A DNA stretch of 64,000 bases from Brevundimonas halotolerans (lineage in GTDB: Bacteria > Pseudomonadota > Alphaproteobacteria > Caulobacterales > Caulobacteraceae), in contig NZ_QTTA01000005.1 of assembly GCF_003730275.1 (NCBI RefSeq), positions 16,055 to 80,054 of the forward strand. The letters are read 5' to 3'. Position numbers and translations under genes: made by a program. Below the pieces are notes generated by a model. The model saw only the letters and a list, made by a program, of their open reading frames with translations, searched no databases and was not told where the DNA came from. How positions within the stretch are numbered: position 1 is the stretch's first letter; every line of letters begins with the position of its first letter. This document shows, one piece after another, positions 51,374-60,901 of the stretch.

Positions 51374-52153
51374 TCAGCCGCCCATGGCCACAAACGGACC
51401 GTTCATGAAGCCGGGCTTGCCATAGGCCAGCGGCTGGCTGTCCATGTCGAGAACTCGACCGCCGGCGGCCTCCAGCACCGCCTGCCCGGCCGCCGTATCC
51501 CACTCTGAGGTCGGGCCGGTGCGCGGATAGACATCGAACCGCCCCTCCGCGATCAGGCAGAATTTCAGCGAGGAATCCATGCCGGTCCAGCTGCCGCAGC
51601 CATAGCGGGCGGCCAGCTTGTCGGCCTCGTCATCCTTGAGGCTGTGGCTCAGCAGGGCGAGGGCCTGATCCGGTCGGTCGCGGACCCGGATCGGCTGCCA
51701 GGCCTCGCCAAAGCGACGGCGGCGGGCACCCGAGGCATCGCCCACCCAGGTCAGGCCGGTCGCCGGAGCTGAAACGACGCCCGCCACAACCCGCCCCTGA
51801 TCGACCAGGGCAATGTTGACGCTGAAGCTTTCGCCACCGCGCACAAACCCCTTGGTCCCGTCCAGAGGATCGATAAGCCAGAAACAGTCTGCAGCCTCCC
51901 CCGGCCGCCCGTCCGCTTCACACGCCTCTTCGGCCACGGCGGACACGCCGGGATAAAGCCTGGCCAGCTGTTTGAGGATCAGCACCTCGGCCTCGCGGTC
52001 GGCCAGGGTGACGGGGCTGTTGTCGGCCTTGGTGATGACCTCGGCATCCGCCCGCCAGTAGGGCAGAATTACCGCGGAGGCCGCCTCGGCGAGGTCGGCC
52101 AGGGTTTCGACAAGCTGTCCGCTCTCGAAATCGGACGTCAGGGAATCGTGCAT
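51374..52153 (-). CDS. cysQ: 3'(2'),5'-bisphosphate nucleotidase CysQ
   Basis: A 259-residue inositol-monophosphatase-fold enzyme that hydrolyses PAP released in sulfate assimilation. Metal-site motifs: EEAC (VAEEACEADG), DPLDGTKGFVRGG and the C-terminal SEWDTAAGQAVLEAAGG (WDTAAGQ). I chose the ATG at 52153; the longer frame adds 14 unsupported residues. Overlap with other IMPase-family members is limited by the DGTKGF signature. Confidence 0.9.
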   Translation of the reverse strand: MHDSLTSDFESGQLVETLADLAEAASAVILPYWRADAEVITKADNSPVTLADREAEVLILKQLARLYPGVSAVAEEACEADGRPGEAADCFWLIDPLDGTKGFVRGGESFSVNIALVDQGRVVAGVVSAPATGLTWVGDASGARRRRFGEAWQPIRVRDRPDQALALLSHSLKDDEADKLAARYGCGSWTGMDSSLKFCLIAEGRFDVYPRTGPTSEWDTAAGQAVLEAAGGRVLDMDSQPLAYGKPGFMNGPFVAMGG

Positions 52154-52239
52154 CCCGGCCTGATAGACGATCCCGGCGGTTTCCCGAACCCGCAAATCAG
52201 GTCAGCCTTGGTCCACGTTGCTGCCGGAGCCTGCCCCCT

Positions 52240-52935
52240 ATGACGTCTCAAGCCTTCGCCCCCCAATCCGACGACGCCGCCGGGACGACCACCGATCACG
52301 ACGAAACCGGGCTGGCCACCCAGATCGTCGCCAAGCTCTGCCACGACTTCATCAGTCCCGCCGGGGCGATGAGCTCGGCACTGGACCTGATGACCGACCC
52401 GGACTCGGCCGATATGCACGCCGACGCGCTGGACCTGATGCAGCAGAGCGCGGCCAAAATGGTCGCCATGGTCCGCTATGCCCGGGTGGCCTATGGCGCC
52501 GCGACCTCGAACCAGAATTTCTCGGGCGACGAGCTGAAGACCACGGTCACCGACCTGCTGGCCGGTGGGCGGGCTTCCATCGACTGGCAGATCCCCGGCG
52601 GCGACTACGCCAAGCCGCACGCCCGCATCCTGGTCAATCTGGCCTATGTCGCGGTCGGTGCCCTGCCGACCGGCGGCACCGCCACCCTCAGCGCCCAGCG
52701 CGCGGACGGCCATCTGATCCTGACGACCGTCTCCGAAGGGCCCCGCGCCCGGCTGAAACCCGAGGCCGTTCAGGGCCTGTCGGGCGCGGAGCTTACGGAC
52801 GGCCTGCCCGGCCAGTGGATCCAGCCGCACTGGCTTTGGCGCTCGGTGCGCGGCCAAGGCGGCACGCTACAGGTTTCGACTGACGAGAACCGGGTCGAGC
52901 TAGTGGCCCGTCTGCCCCTGTCCACGAACGGTTAA
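52240..52935 (+). CDS. chpT: Histidine phosphotransferase ChpT
   Basis: A 231-residue phosphotransferase that passes phosphate from CckA to CtrA and CpdR. The phosphorylated His35 lies in LCHDFISPAGAMSSALDL, the hallmark of ChpT; the C-terminal half is a degenerate ATPase fold without ATP motifs (GLSGAELTDGLPGQWIQP). Followed by a CheY and a CheR, the arrangement known downstream of chpT in Caulobacter. With ctrA it supplies the terminal part of the cell-cycle relay. Confidence 0.93.
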   Translation: MTSQAFAPQSDDAAGTTTDHDETGLATQIVAKLCHDFISPAGAMSSALDLMTDPDSADMHADALDLMQQSAAKMVAMVRYARVAYGAATSNQNFSGDELKTTVTDLLAGGRASIDWQIPGGDYAKPHARILVNLAYVAVGALPTGGTATLSAQRADGHLILTTVSEGPRARLKPEAVQGLSGAELTDGLPGQWIQPHWLWRSVRGQGGTLQVSTDENRVELVARLPLSTNG

Positions 52936-52946
52936 GATGTCTTAAC
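52931..52946. promoter_or_regulatory. Palindrome GTTAAGATGTCTTAAC at the end of chpT
   Basis: Seven-base arms around a two-base centre, overlapping the chpT stop codon and about 95 bases upstream of cheY. It contains TTAA-N6-TTAA, like the element before gafY. A further TTAA lies at 52970-52973. Confidence 0.4.
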
Positions 52947-53039
52947 AGCCCTTCCCAACGCCTCGTTAACCGGCAGTTTGCGATCATAGAGACCCCGAGG
53001 CCCCCCGGCACCCGACCTGCACCCGAACGGAATCCGACC

Positions 53040-53411
53040 TTGAGCTCCAGACTTTGTCTGATCGTCGATGACAGCCGCATCATCCGCAAGGTGTCGCGTC
53101 GCATCGTCGAGGCCCTGGGCTTCGATGTCGATGAGGCTGCGGACGGGGCCGAGGCACTGACCTTCTGCACAGGGGCCATGCCCGATGTCATCCTGCTGGA
53201 CTGGAACATGCCGGTCATGGACGGACTGACGTTCCTGCGGCGGCTGCGGACCCTGCCCGACGGGGGGCGGCCCAAGGTGCTGTTCTGCACCATCGAAACG
53301 GCGGTCGACCGTATTACCGAGGCCCTGGCTGCCGGGGCCGATGACTATGTGATGAAACCCTTCGACGGAGAAATCCTCCACGCCAAATTCGCCGAGGTCG
53401 GCGCCGTCTGA
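53040..53411 (+). CDS. CheY-like single-domain response regulator
   Basis: A 123-residue receiver-only protein: acidic pocket LIVDDSRIIRKVSRRIVEAL, phosphoacceptor Asp54 in VILLDWNMPVMDG and Lys106 in DDYVMKPFDGE. Starts at TTG; the N-terminus SSRLCLIVDDSR fits. It lies between chpT and cheR, so a chemotaxis-type (CheYIII-like) role is likely. It could instead be a ChpT phosphoryl target. Confidence 0.88.
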   Translation: MSSRLCLIVDDSRIIRKVSRRIVEALGFDVDEAADGAEALTFCTGAMPDVILLDWNMPVMDGLTFLRRLRTLPDGGRPKVLFCTIETAVDRITEALAAGADDYVMKPFDGEILHAKFAEVGAV

Positions 53412-53445
53412 CGATGCTGACCCTTGACCTCCACCAGGCCACGCC

Positions 53446-54267
53446 ATGAGCCCCGAAGACTTTGACAGACTGCAGGCCCTGGTCGCGACGCGCACAGGAA
53501 ACCGGCTTCGGCGGGATCGGCTGAATCTGGCCGAGCACCGGCTGGGCCCGGTCGCGCGCCGGGCAGGCTTTGACAGTGTCGACGTCATGCTGGCCGCCCT
53601 GTGGAGCAAGCCGGTCGCCAGTCTGGCGTGGGAGATCATCGAGTCCTTGCTGAACGGCGAGACCTGGTTCCGTCGCGACCGCGCAGCCTTTCGCACCATG
53701 ACCGAGGAACTGCTGCCGGCCCTGTCGCAGGCGCGTCAGGGGCGCACGCTGAAGATCTGGTCGGCCGGGTGTTCGACCGGTCAGGAGGCATGGTCGCTGG
53801 CCATGGCGGCCCTGGACCTGAAGCTGGATGTCGAGGTGCTGGGCAGCGACCTGAACCGCATCGCCCTCGAGAAGGCGTATCAGGGGGCCTATACAGGCTT
53901 TGAGATCCAGCGGGGCCTGTCGGCGGCCACCATGGTGCGATGGTTCCAGCCGCAGGGCGAACTATGGACGGCGGCCGATCCCCTGAAACGCGTCGTGCGG
54001 TTCGAGCGCGCCAATCTGGTCGACCTGAGCGCAACCGAGCCCGACGACCGCTTTGACGTCATCTTCTGTCGCAATGTGCTGACCGGTATGGAGCCGGCCG
54101 CCCGGGCGCTGGTGCTGGAAGGTCTGGAGCGGCGGCTGGTCGACGACGGCTGTCTGTTCCTCGGGGCCGACGAAAGCCTGAACGGCGACAGCCTGGCTTT
54201 CCGGCCCGTCAGCGGGCGTCGCGGCCTGCACGTTAAATCCCCGACCTTCCTGCAACGCGCTGCCTGA
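53446..54267 (+). CDS. cheR: CheR chemoreceptor methyltransferase
   Basis: A 273-residue SAM-dependent glutamate methyltransferase of chemoreceptors. N-terminal helical domain (LQALVATRTGNRLRRDRLNL), then the catalytic domain with LLNGETWFRRDRAAFRTM, LKIWSAGCSTGQEAWSLAM (SAM site) and VIFCRNVLTGMEPAARALVL (NVL motif of CheR). It follows the CheY gene by 34 bases. Confidence 0.93.
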   Translation: MSPEDFDRLQALVATRTGNRLRRDRLNLAEHRLGPVARRAGFDSVDVMLAALWSKPVASLAWEIIESLLNGETWFRRDRAAFRTMTEELLPALSQARQGRTLKIWSAGCSTGQEAWSLAMAALDLKLDVEVLGSDLNRIALEKAYQGAYTGFEIQRGLSAATMVRWFQPQGELWTAADPLKRVVRFERANLVDLSATEPDDRFDVIFCRNVLTGMEPAARALVLEGLERRLVDDGCLFLGADESLNGDSLAFRPVSGRRGLHVKSPTFLQRAA

Positions 54268-54308
54268 TCCGCCTTACGCACCGCAACCGGCTGGGTTAGG
54301 GTCGGGAC

Positions 54309-56249
54309 ATGGTCGGTAAGGGGGTGACAATGTCGGCAGCCAGTCCGAGCCCGCGTGCGCGGATCGTCAGGGGCCGTCCGGCGCTGGGCATCCTGCTGCT
54401 GGTGTCCCTGCTGCTGGGGCTGGGTCTGGCCGCCCTGCTGACCCGCACGCCCGCGCCCCGTCCTGCGGACGCTGAGGCCTCGGTCTTCTCGGCCAGGCGC
54501 GCCATGGTCGACGTCGAGCGACTGGCCCGCGCGCCGCGCCCGCTGGGCACCCCCGAGCACGCCGCGGCCCGGGCCTACCTGCTGGGCCGGATGCAGGCGC
54601 TGGGGCTGGACCCCGTGGTCATGGAGGGACCGCTGTCCCCCGGCTCGATCCGGCGGATGGAGCGCTGGGAGCTGTCGCCCGAAGCCGCCGGTTATCGGGT
54701 CCGTAATCTGGTCGGCCAATTGCCGGGGCGCGACCCGACCGCCGCCCCCGTGGTGCTGATGGCCCACTATGACAGCGTGCCCGGCTCGCCCGGGGCGGCC
54801 GACGACGCGACCGGCGTCGCCGCCGTGCTGGAAGCCGTCCGGGCCATTCAGGCGCGGGGTCCGACCGAGCGCCCGCTGATCGTGCTGATCACCGACGCCG
54901 AGGAGTTGGGCCTTGACGGGGCCCGTGTCTTCTTCGGCGACTATCCCGACCGGGCGCGGATCGGCTTTGTCGTCAATCTGGAGGCGCGCGGCGGCGGCGG
55001 ACGCGCCATGATGTTCGAGACCGGCCCGGGTAACGCCGGCGCAGTTGGCCTTCTGGCCGGGGCCGCCCCGCATATCGACGGCGGGGTGACCAGCAATTCG
55101 CTGGCGGTGGCCATCTACCGGATGATGTCGAACGACACGGACTTTTCCGTGCCGCGAGAGCGGGGCATCGCCGGGCTGAACTTCGCCTTCATCGGTCGGG
55201 CCGACCAGTATCACCGCCCTTCGTCGACGCCGGAGGCGCTGGACAAGGGCAGTCTGCAGCATATCGGGTCGCAGGCGCTGGAGGTCACCGACCGGCTGCT
55301 GCGCACCGAGACCCTGCCGGAGGCCGGACCGGACCGGGTCTATGCCGACGCGTTCGGGGGGGCGATGATCGTCATGCCCGCGCCCTGGGGCTGGGGGCTG
55401 GTGGTCGTGTCGCTGGGCCTGCTGGCCTTTGCCGTCTTCCGCAGCCGGACGGCGCTGGCCAGTCTGTTGCGAGGAGCCGTCGATGGCGTCGCCTTCCTGG
55501 CGGGGGCCTTTGTTCTGGCGCAGGCGGTGCGGCTGGCGGCGGGGCCGATGCTGCGGCGGGTCGAGTCGGCCGATGTCTATTATCAGCTGCTGGAGCGGCT
55601 GCCCTTGATGGAAGTCGCTACCGGTCTGGCCTTGTTCGGGGCGGCTCTGGTGTTTTTGGCGGGGACGAGCGGCAAGCTTCGCATGGCGTGGATGGGCACC
55701 GTCGCGGTCCTCGGTCTGCTGGTCCAGCTGATCGGCGGCTGGGATCCGGTCAGCGCGGGCATGACCGCACTGGCCCTTGTCGCCGTCATTCCGGTGCCGC
55801 CGCCCGCCGCCAGCCCCTGGCCGCGCTGGCTGGGGCTGATCGGGCTGGTGCTGGTGCTGGGCGCGGTGGCGCAGGCGCTGCTGCCGGAGGCCGCCTTCCT
55901 GCTGCTGTGGCCCGGGCTGGTCGCGGTCGCGGCTGCCGCCTTCGTCGCCGCGATCGATCCGGAGCTGAGGCGGGGCCGGATCAGTCTGGTCCCGGTCGTC
56001 ACGACCGTGGTCGTCGGGGGATGGTTGCTGGCCATGGGCCATCCGGTCTTCCTCGGCATCGGCATGGACCTGCCGGGGATTCTGGCCCTGATCGCCCTGC
56101 TGTGGCTGAGTCTGGCGGCGCCGCTGGCGCTGATGACGCCGAACAGCCCGGGCGCCGGGCCGTGGTCGGGCCTGAGGATCATCGGACTGGTGCTGATCGT
56201 GGCGGCGGTCTCCGTTTCGGCCTCGGCCCTCGTCTTCATGCCCGGCTGA
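54309..56249 (+). CDS. M28-family membrane zinc aminopeptidase
   Basis: A 646-residue protein. A signal-anchor helix is at about 24-46 (LGILLLVSLLLGLGLAALLT). The M28 peptidase domain has the zinc ligands MAHYDSVPGSPGAADDATG, the general base in ITDAEELGLDGARVFF and the last His in RADQYHRPSSTPE. It is followed by about eight transmembrane segments in the C-terminal half (GWGLVVVSLGLLAFAVF, VVLGLLVQLIGG, LALVAVIPVPPPAA, ILALIALLWLSLAAPLALMT). Similar membrane M28 peptidases are known; the substrate is unknown. Confidence 0.87.
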   Translation: MVGKGVTMSAASPSPRARIVRGRPALGILLLVSLLLGLGLAALLTRTPAPRPADAEASVFSARRAMVDVERLARAPRPLGTPEHAAARAYLLGRMQALGLDPVVMEGPLSPGSIRRMERWELSPEAAGYRVRNLVGQLPGRDPTAAPVVLMAHYDSVPGSPGAADDATGVAAVLEAVRAIQARGPTERPLIVLITDAEELGLDGARVFFGDYPDRARIGFVVNLEARGGGGRAMMFETGPGNAGAVGLLAGAAPHIDGGVTSNSLAVAIYRMMSNDTDFSVPRERGIAGLNFAFIGRADQYHRPSSTPEALDKGSLQHIGSQALEVTDRLLRTETLPEAGPDRVYADAFGGAMIVMPAPWGWGLVVVSLGLLAFAVFRSRTALASLLRGAVDGVAFLAGAFVLAQAVRLAAGPMLRRVESADVYYQLLERLPLMEVATGLALFGAALVFLAGTSGKLRMAWMGTVAVLGLLVQLIGGWDPVSAGMTALALVAVIPVPPPAASPWPRWLGLIGLVLVLGAVAQALLPEAAFLLLWPGLVAVAAAAFVAAIDPELRRGRISLVPVVTTVVVGGWLLAMGHPVFLGIGMDLPGILALIALLWLSLAAPLALMTPNSPGAGPWSGLRIIGLVLIVAAVSVSASALVFMPG

Positions 56250-56255
56250 CCCGCC

Positions 56256-57803
56256 TCAGCCGCCGTCGGTCCAGACGGTCTTGTAGAGATCAAAGCGGCG
56301 GTCGCGCAGATTGCGGACCGTGCCCTGCGCCTTGGCCCAGGCGAGGTCGGAGAGGTCCAGGTCGGCGACGGTGATGGTCTCGACATTCTCGGACGCCTCG
56401 GCGGCGATGCCGTCGCGCGCAAAGGGGAAGTCGCAGGGCGTCAGGATGCACGACTGGGCGTACTGGACGTCCATGTTCTCGACATTGGGCAGATTGCCGA
56501 CATTGCCCGACAGGGCGATGTAGCACTGGTTCTCGATGGCCCGCGCCGCCGAGCAATAGCGCACCCGCAGGTACCCCTGACGGTTATCGGTACAGAACGG
56601 CACGAACAGCATGCGCGCCCCCTCGTCGACCAGCCGCCGGGCCAGTTCGGGGAATTCGGAGTCGTAGCAGATCAGCACGCCGATCGGGCCGCAGTCGGTG
56701 TCGATGGCGTGGACCATGTCGCCGCCCTTGATGTTCCACCAGTGACGCTCGTTCGGAGTCGGGTGGATCTTTTCCTGGGCGTGGACCGAGCCGTCGCGCA
56801 GGAAGACATAGGCGACGTTCTGGATGTCGCCGTCGTCGGTCTGGGTCGGGTGCGAGCCGCCGATGATGTTGATGTTGTACTCGACCGCCATCTTGCGCAG
56901 GGCCTCGACGAAGCGGGGCGTGTAGCGGGTCAGGGCCTCGATCGATTCCGCCGGCGTCAGCTTCTTCTTTTCCAGCGACAGCAGCTGCAGGGTGAACAGT
57001 TCGGGGAAGACGACAAAGTCGGTCCGGTAGTCGGCGGTCACATCGACGAAATATTCGATGTTGGCGATGAACTCCTCAAAGCTCGCCACCTTGCGCGCCT
57101 GCAGCTGGACGGTGGCGATGCGGACGTTCTCCTTGACCGCAAAGGCCGAACCCTTGCCCCGCTCCTCGACGAAATAGGGGTTGCGCCAGACCATGTGGGC
57201 GGCGTGGCCCATCGAGGCGGTGTCCGAGGCCAGATAGCCCTTCAGCACGCCGATCGGCTCAAAGCCGGTGCGCAGGTGAAAGCCGATCACCGGGTCATTG
57301 GCCTTCCGCGCCGAGACGGCGTCCAGATAGGCCTCGGGCTCGGCATAGGTGGCCTTCTTGCGCGCCAGCCCGGGCATGCGTCCGCCAAAAACGATGCCCT
57401 TCAGATTCTTGGCCTCGCAGAAGTCGCGCCGCGCATCATACAGGCGCTGGCCAATGCGCAGGCGCCGCCGGTCGGGGTCGACGCAGACCTCCATGCCATA
57501 GAACCATTCGCCGATGGGATCGTGACGCGAGGCATAGCCGCCGCCGGTGATCTGCGACCAGGTGTGCTGGCTCATCGCCGTCTTTTCATCGATGCGGAAG
57601 CCGGCGGCATAGCCGACGATGTCGCCTTCATATTCGACCACGAACTGGCCGTCGGGGAAGGCCGAGATCTGGCCGCGCAGCATGCCGGTCGTATAGGGCG
57701 GCATGGACTTGTAGACCTTGGACACGAGGGCCGCGATGGCCTCCACATCTGCGGCGCGGGCATTGCGAATGTTCAGGACGGCGGGCTTGTTTGTTTTTGT
57801 CAT
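56256..57803 (-). CDS. GNAT acetyltransferase fused to carbon-nitrogen hydrolase
   Basis: A 515-residue two-domain protein. Residues 1-205 are a GNAT domain (IRNARAADVEAIAALVSKVY, FYGMEVCVDPDRRRLRIGQR, GFHLRTGFEPIGVLKGYLA). Residues 225-515 are a nitrilase-superfamily amidohydrolase with the Glu-Lys-Cys triad in VVFPELFTLQ, AQEKIHPTPNERHWW and GVLICYDSEFPELARRL. The same fusion occurs in other bacteria and is of unknown substrate. The ATG at 57803 is preferred; the track-length extension adds nine residues. Confidence 0.92.
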   Translation of the reverse strand: MTKTNKPAVLNIRNARAADVEAIAALVSKVYKSMPPYTTGMLRGQISAFPDGQFVVEYEGDIVGYAAGFRIDEKTAMSQHTWSQITGGGYASRHDPIGEWFYGMEVCVDPDRRRLRIGQRLYDARRDFCEAKNLKGIVFGGRMPGLARKKATYAEPEAYLDAVSARKANDPVIGFHLRTGFEPIGVLKGYLASDTASMGHAAHMVWRNPYFVEERGKGSAFAVKENVRIATVQLQARKVASFEEFIANIEYFVDVTADYRTDFVVFPELFTLQLLSLEKKKLTPAESIEALTRYTPRFVEALRKMAVEYNINIIGGSHPTQTDDGDIQNVAYVFLRDGSVHAQEKIHPTPNERHWWNIKGGDMVHAIDTDCGPIGVLICYDSEFPELARRLVDEGARMLFVPFCTDNRQGYLRVRYCSAARAIENQCYIALSGNVGNLPNVENMDVQYAQSCILTPCDFPFARDGIAAEASENVETITVADLDLSDLAWAKAQGTVRNLRDRRFDLYKTVWTDGG

Positions 57804-57942
57804 GCCCCATCCAACGCGAAGCTTGGCCATTGGATCAATGGGGAAGCGGATTTTTCTTGCAGTGCAACAGGCTGTTTCCGGAACGTCGCCGCCCCGGGTG
57901 GCGTTGCGGGGCGATACACATCTTCACTGAGGAGCCACCCCC

Positions 57943-58116
57943 ATGATCAAATGGGCCATCATTCTCGCCGTCATCGCCCTGATCCTGGGTGTGCTGGGTT
58001 TCACGGGCCTTGCCGGCGTTTTCGTCGACATCGCCATCATCCTGTTCTGGATCGCCGTCATCATCGCGGTCGCCGTCTTCGTCCTGGGCCTGACCGTTTA
58101 CAAAAAGGTGAAGTGA
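57943..58116 (+). CDS. DUF1328 small membrane protein (YtjA type)
   Basis: A 57-residue two-helix membrane protein (IKWAIILAVIALILGVLGFT, FVDIAIILFWIAVIIAVAVF) with a Lys-rich end (VYKKVK), as in the DUF1328/YtjA family. GGAG lies eight bases before the ATG. It stands alone between the nitrilase fusion (divergent) and the recA upstream region. Family function unknown. Confidence 0.85.
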   Translation: MIKWAIILAVIALILGVLGFTGLAGVFVDIAIILFWIAVIIAVAVFVLGLTVYKKVK

Positions 58117-58117
58117 G

Positions 58118-58135
58118 GGGCGCGCCTTCGCGCCC
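58118..58135 (+). terminator. Hairpin after DUF1328
   Basis: GGGCGCG-CCTT-CGCGCCC two bases after the stop. It has no U-tract, so it may be a pause or RNA-end element rather than a full intrinsic terminator. Confidence 0.5.
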
Positions 58136-58661
58136 ACGCCGAAGCCCCTCTCGCCCGGGGGGCAGAGGATATGGAGAGGTGGGCGGCGCATGGGCCGGGG
58201 GCCCGGAACCGTTGCTCCCGTGCTTTCGCCGTAGGGAGCGTGTGTGAGTTTCGGCACCTGGCCTGGCGCCGCCCCGGTCGGTTCACGCGAGCGGTCTGAA
58301 GCTCCGGTCTCTTCCGCCGGGACCGGGGGCGCCGACGAACTTGCGCGGCCCGGCTCGTTTAACCCGGTTCGACCTCTTCCAGACGACTCAGCCCGCGACG
58401 GGCGAGGCGTCCAGAAACGCCCCGGACCCCGGTGTTTACACCGGGCAATCCCGCTCGACCGGCCCCCGCCGCCGCGTCAGTGCCTGGGTCCCGAGGCGCC
58501 TCTCCTGCGGCGGAGACAGCCAGAGGGTTGCACACCGCTGGACCGGGTCGGGAAGAACGGTCCGGGAAACGGTGGGGGTGTTGAAAGGGTTGGGGAATTC
58601 GGGGGCGGCTATCCGAGCTGCTGCCCTCAACCCAGCGCTCATCCGTGTCCCCGGCGAAGGA
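58136..58661. other. About 525 bases without a convincing gene
   Basis: Open frames exist but use rare codons and match no family. Seen structures: GCTCCC...GGGAGC at about 58213-58238, CCGGTC...GACCGG near 58300-58330, and the perfect palindrome CCCGGTGTTTACACCGGG at 58428-58445. I looked for hallmark segments of tmRNA, RNase P and SRP RNA on both strands and found none. Confidence 0.4.
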
Positions 58662-58982
58662 GTTCATCACAAAGGACACAAAGGAGGCACGAAGGACACA
58701 AAGGGGGTGTGCCTATGGCTCGGGTTCCGCACGACAGTTTTATCCCTTCTCCCGATGGGAGAAGGTGGCGCGTGAGCGCCGGATGAGGGTCGTTAGTGTC
58801 CGTCGGCGACCGCCGTGGCAGGACCGGTGCGACGGCTCACGCCGAAGGATACAGAGAGCCCCTCACCCCCAACCCCTCTCCCGCCGGGAGAGGGGACTTA
58901 AGAATGAGGTTCACCACAACGGGTGCAGCGGGCTCGACCCCGTTGTGTCCTTTGTGGGGTCTTTGTGGTCTTTGTGATGAAC
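58662..58982. repeat. MITE-like element with about 40-base inverted ends
   Basis: The left end begins GTTCATCACAAAG followed by GACACAAAGGAGGCACG (58662 onwards). The right end, read on the minus strand, begins GTTCATCACAAAG followed by ACCACAAAGACCCC (from 58982). The roughly 40-base ends match at about four positions in five in inverted orientation, around 240 bases that include two double-hairpin repeats. No transposase gene is inside. Confidence 0.65.
58744..58788. repeat. Double-hairpin repeat, third copy
   Basis: CCTTCTCCC-GAT-GGGAGAAGG (58745-58765), then GGCGC-GTGA-GCGCC (58767-58780) and GGATGAGGG. Related in design to the copies at 16034 and 26708. A partial version (CCCCTCTCCCGCCGGGAGAG) lies near 58877-58896. 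Confidence 0.65.
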
Positions 58983-59033
58983 CCCGCTTCGTCAGACGGC
59001 CCCCTACGTCAATCCCGGTCGCACTCGAAAAAA

Positions 59034-59054
59034 GAACATATTGGCAACCAGAAC
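59034..59054 (+). promoter_or_regulatory. Candidate LexA site upstream of recA
   Basis: GAAC-N7-CAAC (59034-59048), one mismatch from the alphaproteobacterial LexA consensus GAAC-N7-GAAC, with another GAAC at 59051. It lies about 115 bases upstream of the chosen recA ATG, in an AT-richer stretch. Confidence 0.45.
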
Positions 59055-59164
59055 AAAACATGCACATATGCCGGTCACCGGGAGCGGGCCGGGGGTGGAT
59101 GTCCATCCCTGTGGCGGGTCTCTCCCGAAGTCGGATGGGAATCATGGCAAGGGAGTCGAAGGCA

Positions 59165-60244
59165 ATGGCACAGGCGGCTTTGAAACTGGTGGGCAAGGAA
59201 GACGGCGACAAGGCGCGGGCTCTGGAAGCGGCGCTGGCCCAGATTGACCGGGCGTTCGGCAAGGGCTCGGTGATGAAGCTGGGCAAGGGCGGGCTGGTGA
59301 CCGAGATCGCGAGCATCTCGACCGGCTCGCTGGGCCTGGATATGGCGCTGGGGATCGGCGGCCTGCCCTATGGCCGGGTGATCGAGATTTTCGGCCCGGA
59401 AAGCTCCGGCAAGACCACGCTGGCGCTGCACACGGTGGCCGAGATCCAGAAGGTCGGCGGCGTGGCGGCGTTTGTTGACGCGGAACATGCGCTGGACCCG
59501 GTCTATGCCCAGAAGCTGGGCGTGAACCTCGACGATCTGCTGGTCAGCCAGCCGGACAATGGCGAGCAGGCGCTGGAAATCACCGACACCCTGGTGCGGT
59601 CGGGCGCGGTGGACATTGTGGTGATCGACTCGGTCGCCGCCCTGACGCCCCGGGCCGAGATCGAGGGCGAGATGGGCGACAGCCTGCCCGGCCTTCAGGC
59701 CCGTTTGATGAGCCAGGCGCTGCGCAAGCTGACCGCCTCGATCTCGCGGACCAACTGCATCGTCATCTTCATCAACCAGATCCGCCACAAGATCGGCGTC
59801 ATGTACGGCTCGCCCGAGACGACCACCGGCGGCAATGCGCTGAAATTCTATGCCTCGGTGCGCCTCGACATCCGTCGCACCGGCGCCATCAAGAACCGCG
59901 ACGAGGTGGTCGGCAACACCACCCGGGTCAAGGTGGTCAAGAACAAGGTGGCCCCGCCGTTCCGCGAGGTGATCTTCGACATCATGTATGGCGAGGGCAT
60001 CTCGAAACTGGGCGAGATCATCGACCTGGGCGTCAAGGCCGGGGTGATCGAAAAGGCCGGCAGCTGGTTCTCGTACGACAGCCAGCGCATCGGTCAGGGC
60101 CGCGAGAATGTGCGCGAATTCCTCAAGGCCAATCCCGATGTGGCGGCCTCGATCGAAAAGGCCGTGCGTCAGTCGACCAGCAAGATCGACGACGAACTGC
60201 TGGGCTCGCCCGAGCCCGACGAGGGGCAGGACCTCGAGGGCTGA
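59165..60244 (+). CDS. recA: Recombinase RecA
   Basis: A 359-residue RecA. Walker [20 protein letters not shown], the [20 protein letters not shown] block, [20 protein letters not shown] (Walker B region) and [20 protein letters not shown] (L2 loop) are complete. The ATG at 59165 gives [16 protein letters not shown], which matches Caulobacter RecA; AAGGGAG and GAAGG lie just upstream. An ATG seven codons earlier is possible. Also needed by recipients for GTA-borne DNA in other species. alaS follows, as in Caulobacter. Confidence 0.96.
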   Translation: MAQAALKLVGKEDGDKARALEAALAQIDRAFGKGSVMKLGKGGLVTEIASISTGSLGLDMALGIGGLPYGRVIEIFGPESSGKTTLALHTVAEIQKVGGVAAFVDAEHALDPVYAQKLGVNLDDLLVSQPDNGEQALEITDTLVRSGAVDIVVIDSVAALTPRAEIEGEMGDSLPGLQARLMSQALRKLTASISRTNCIVIFINQIRHKIGVMYGSPETTTGGNALKFYASVRLDIRRTGAIKNRDEVVGNTTRVKVVKNKVAPPFREVIFDIMYGEGISKLGEIIDLGVKAGVIEKAGSWFSYDSQRIGQGRENVREFLKANPDVAASIEKAVRQSTSKIDDELLGSPEPDEGQDLEG

Positions 60245-60330
60245 TCGCCCTCAAGCCGCTCGGCTTTCAGACTTCCCCGGGCGGTGCCTCGCGACCCGCC
60301 ACCGACCCCGTGACATCCGTCCGGGGAAAA

Positions 60331-60362
60331 GAAGCCGCTCGACCCCCCGGTCGGGCGGCTTC
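60331..60362. terminator. Terminator between recA and the DCC-family gene
   Basis: GAAGCCGC (60331-60338) and GCGGCTTC (60355-60362) with paired inner bases. The minus strand continues into TTTT, so it terminates the DCC-family gene best and may serve recA. Confidence 0.6.
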
Positions 60363-60380
60363 GTCCGTTGTGGACGGCTG

Positions 60381-60731
60381 TCAGCGAAACAGCCGCTGCA
60401 GGCGCGGGCGCACCTTGAGGAACTGCACATACAGGCGCTCCAGCAGGGCCAGCACCATCCGGTTGCGGGCCATGAGGCCGAAGGGGCGGAGGATCGGAAT
60501 GGCGCGCCACATGGCGGCAAAGGCGGCGGCGCCGGTCAGCAATTGCCCGTCCTCGCGCACATGAAAGCGGGACAGCATGTCGGCCGGGTCGAGCGGACAG
60601 GCCTCGGCCGCGCCCGGCCGGGCCACATCGACGAAGGTCAGGGCACCGCCACGGTCCAGCCGCCGCATGATGCCGATCTCGCGGCGACACAGGGGACAGG
60701 CCCCGTCATACCAGACGACCACTTCGCGCAT
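60381..60731 (-). CDS. DCC-family thiol-disulfide protein (DUF393)
   Basis: A 116-residue protein with the family start [20 protein letters not shown] (Cys12 and Cys15, thioredoxin-like CxxC) and the [20 protein letters not shown] block. It belongs to the thiol-disulfide oxidoreductase DCC family; partners are unknown. Convergent with recA. Confidence 0.88.
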   Translation of the reverse strand: MREVVVWYDGACPLCRREIGIMRRLDRGGALTFVDVARPGAAEACPLDPADMLSRFHVREDGQLLTGAAAFAAMWRAIPILRPFGLMARNRMVLALLERLYVQFLKVRPRLQRLFR

Positions 60732-60901
60732 GGACCGACCCTAGTCCTCCTCCGGCCCGCCGTCGCCCGCCGCAATGTCGCGCCCGCCGATCACGCCTCA
60801 TCGATCACGGGCCACGATCACGGGCAGGTGATGCAATCCGGCGCATTCCTCTGTATGACGGCTGCCTCCCCGTTTCCTCCCGACTGACCGAGCCCGCCCC
60901 G

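Noticed and set aside
58136..58661. tmRNA, RNase P RNA or SRP RNA gene
   Set aside because: No tag-encoding segment, no GAGGAAAGTCC-type core and no GGAAGGAAGC motif on either strand.
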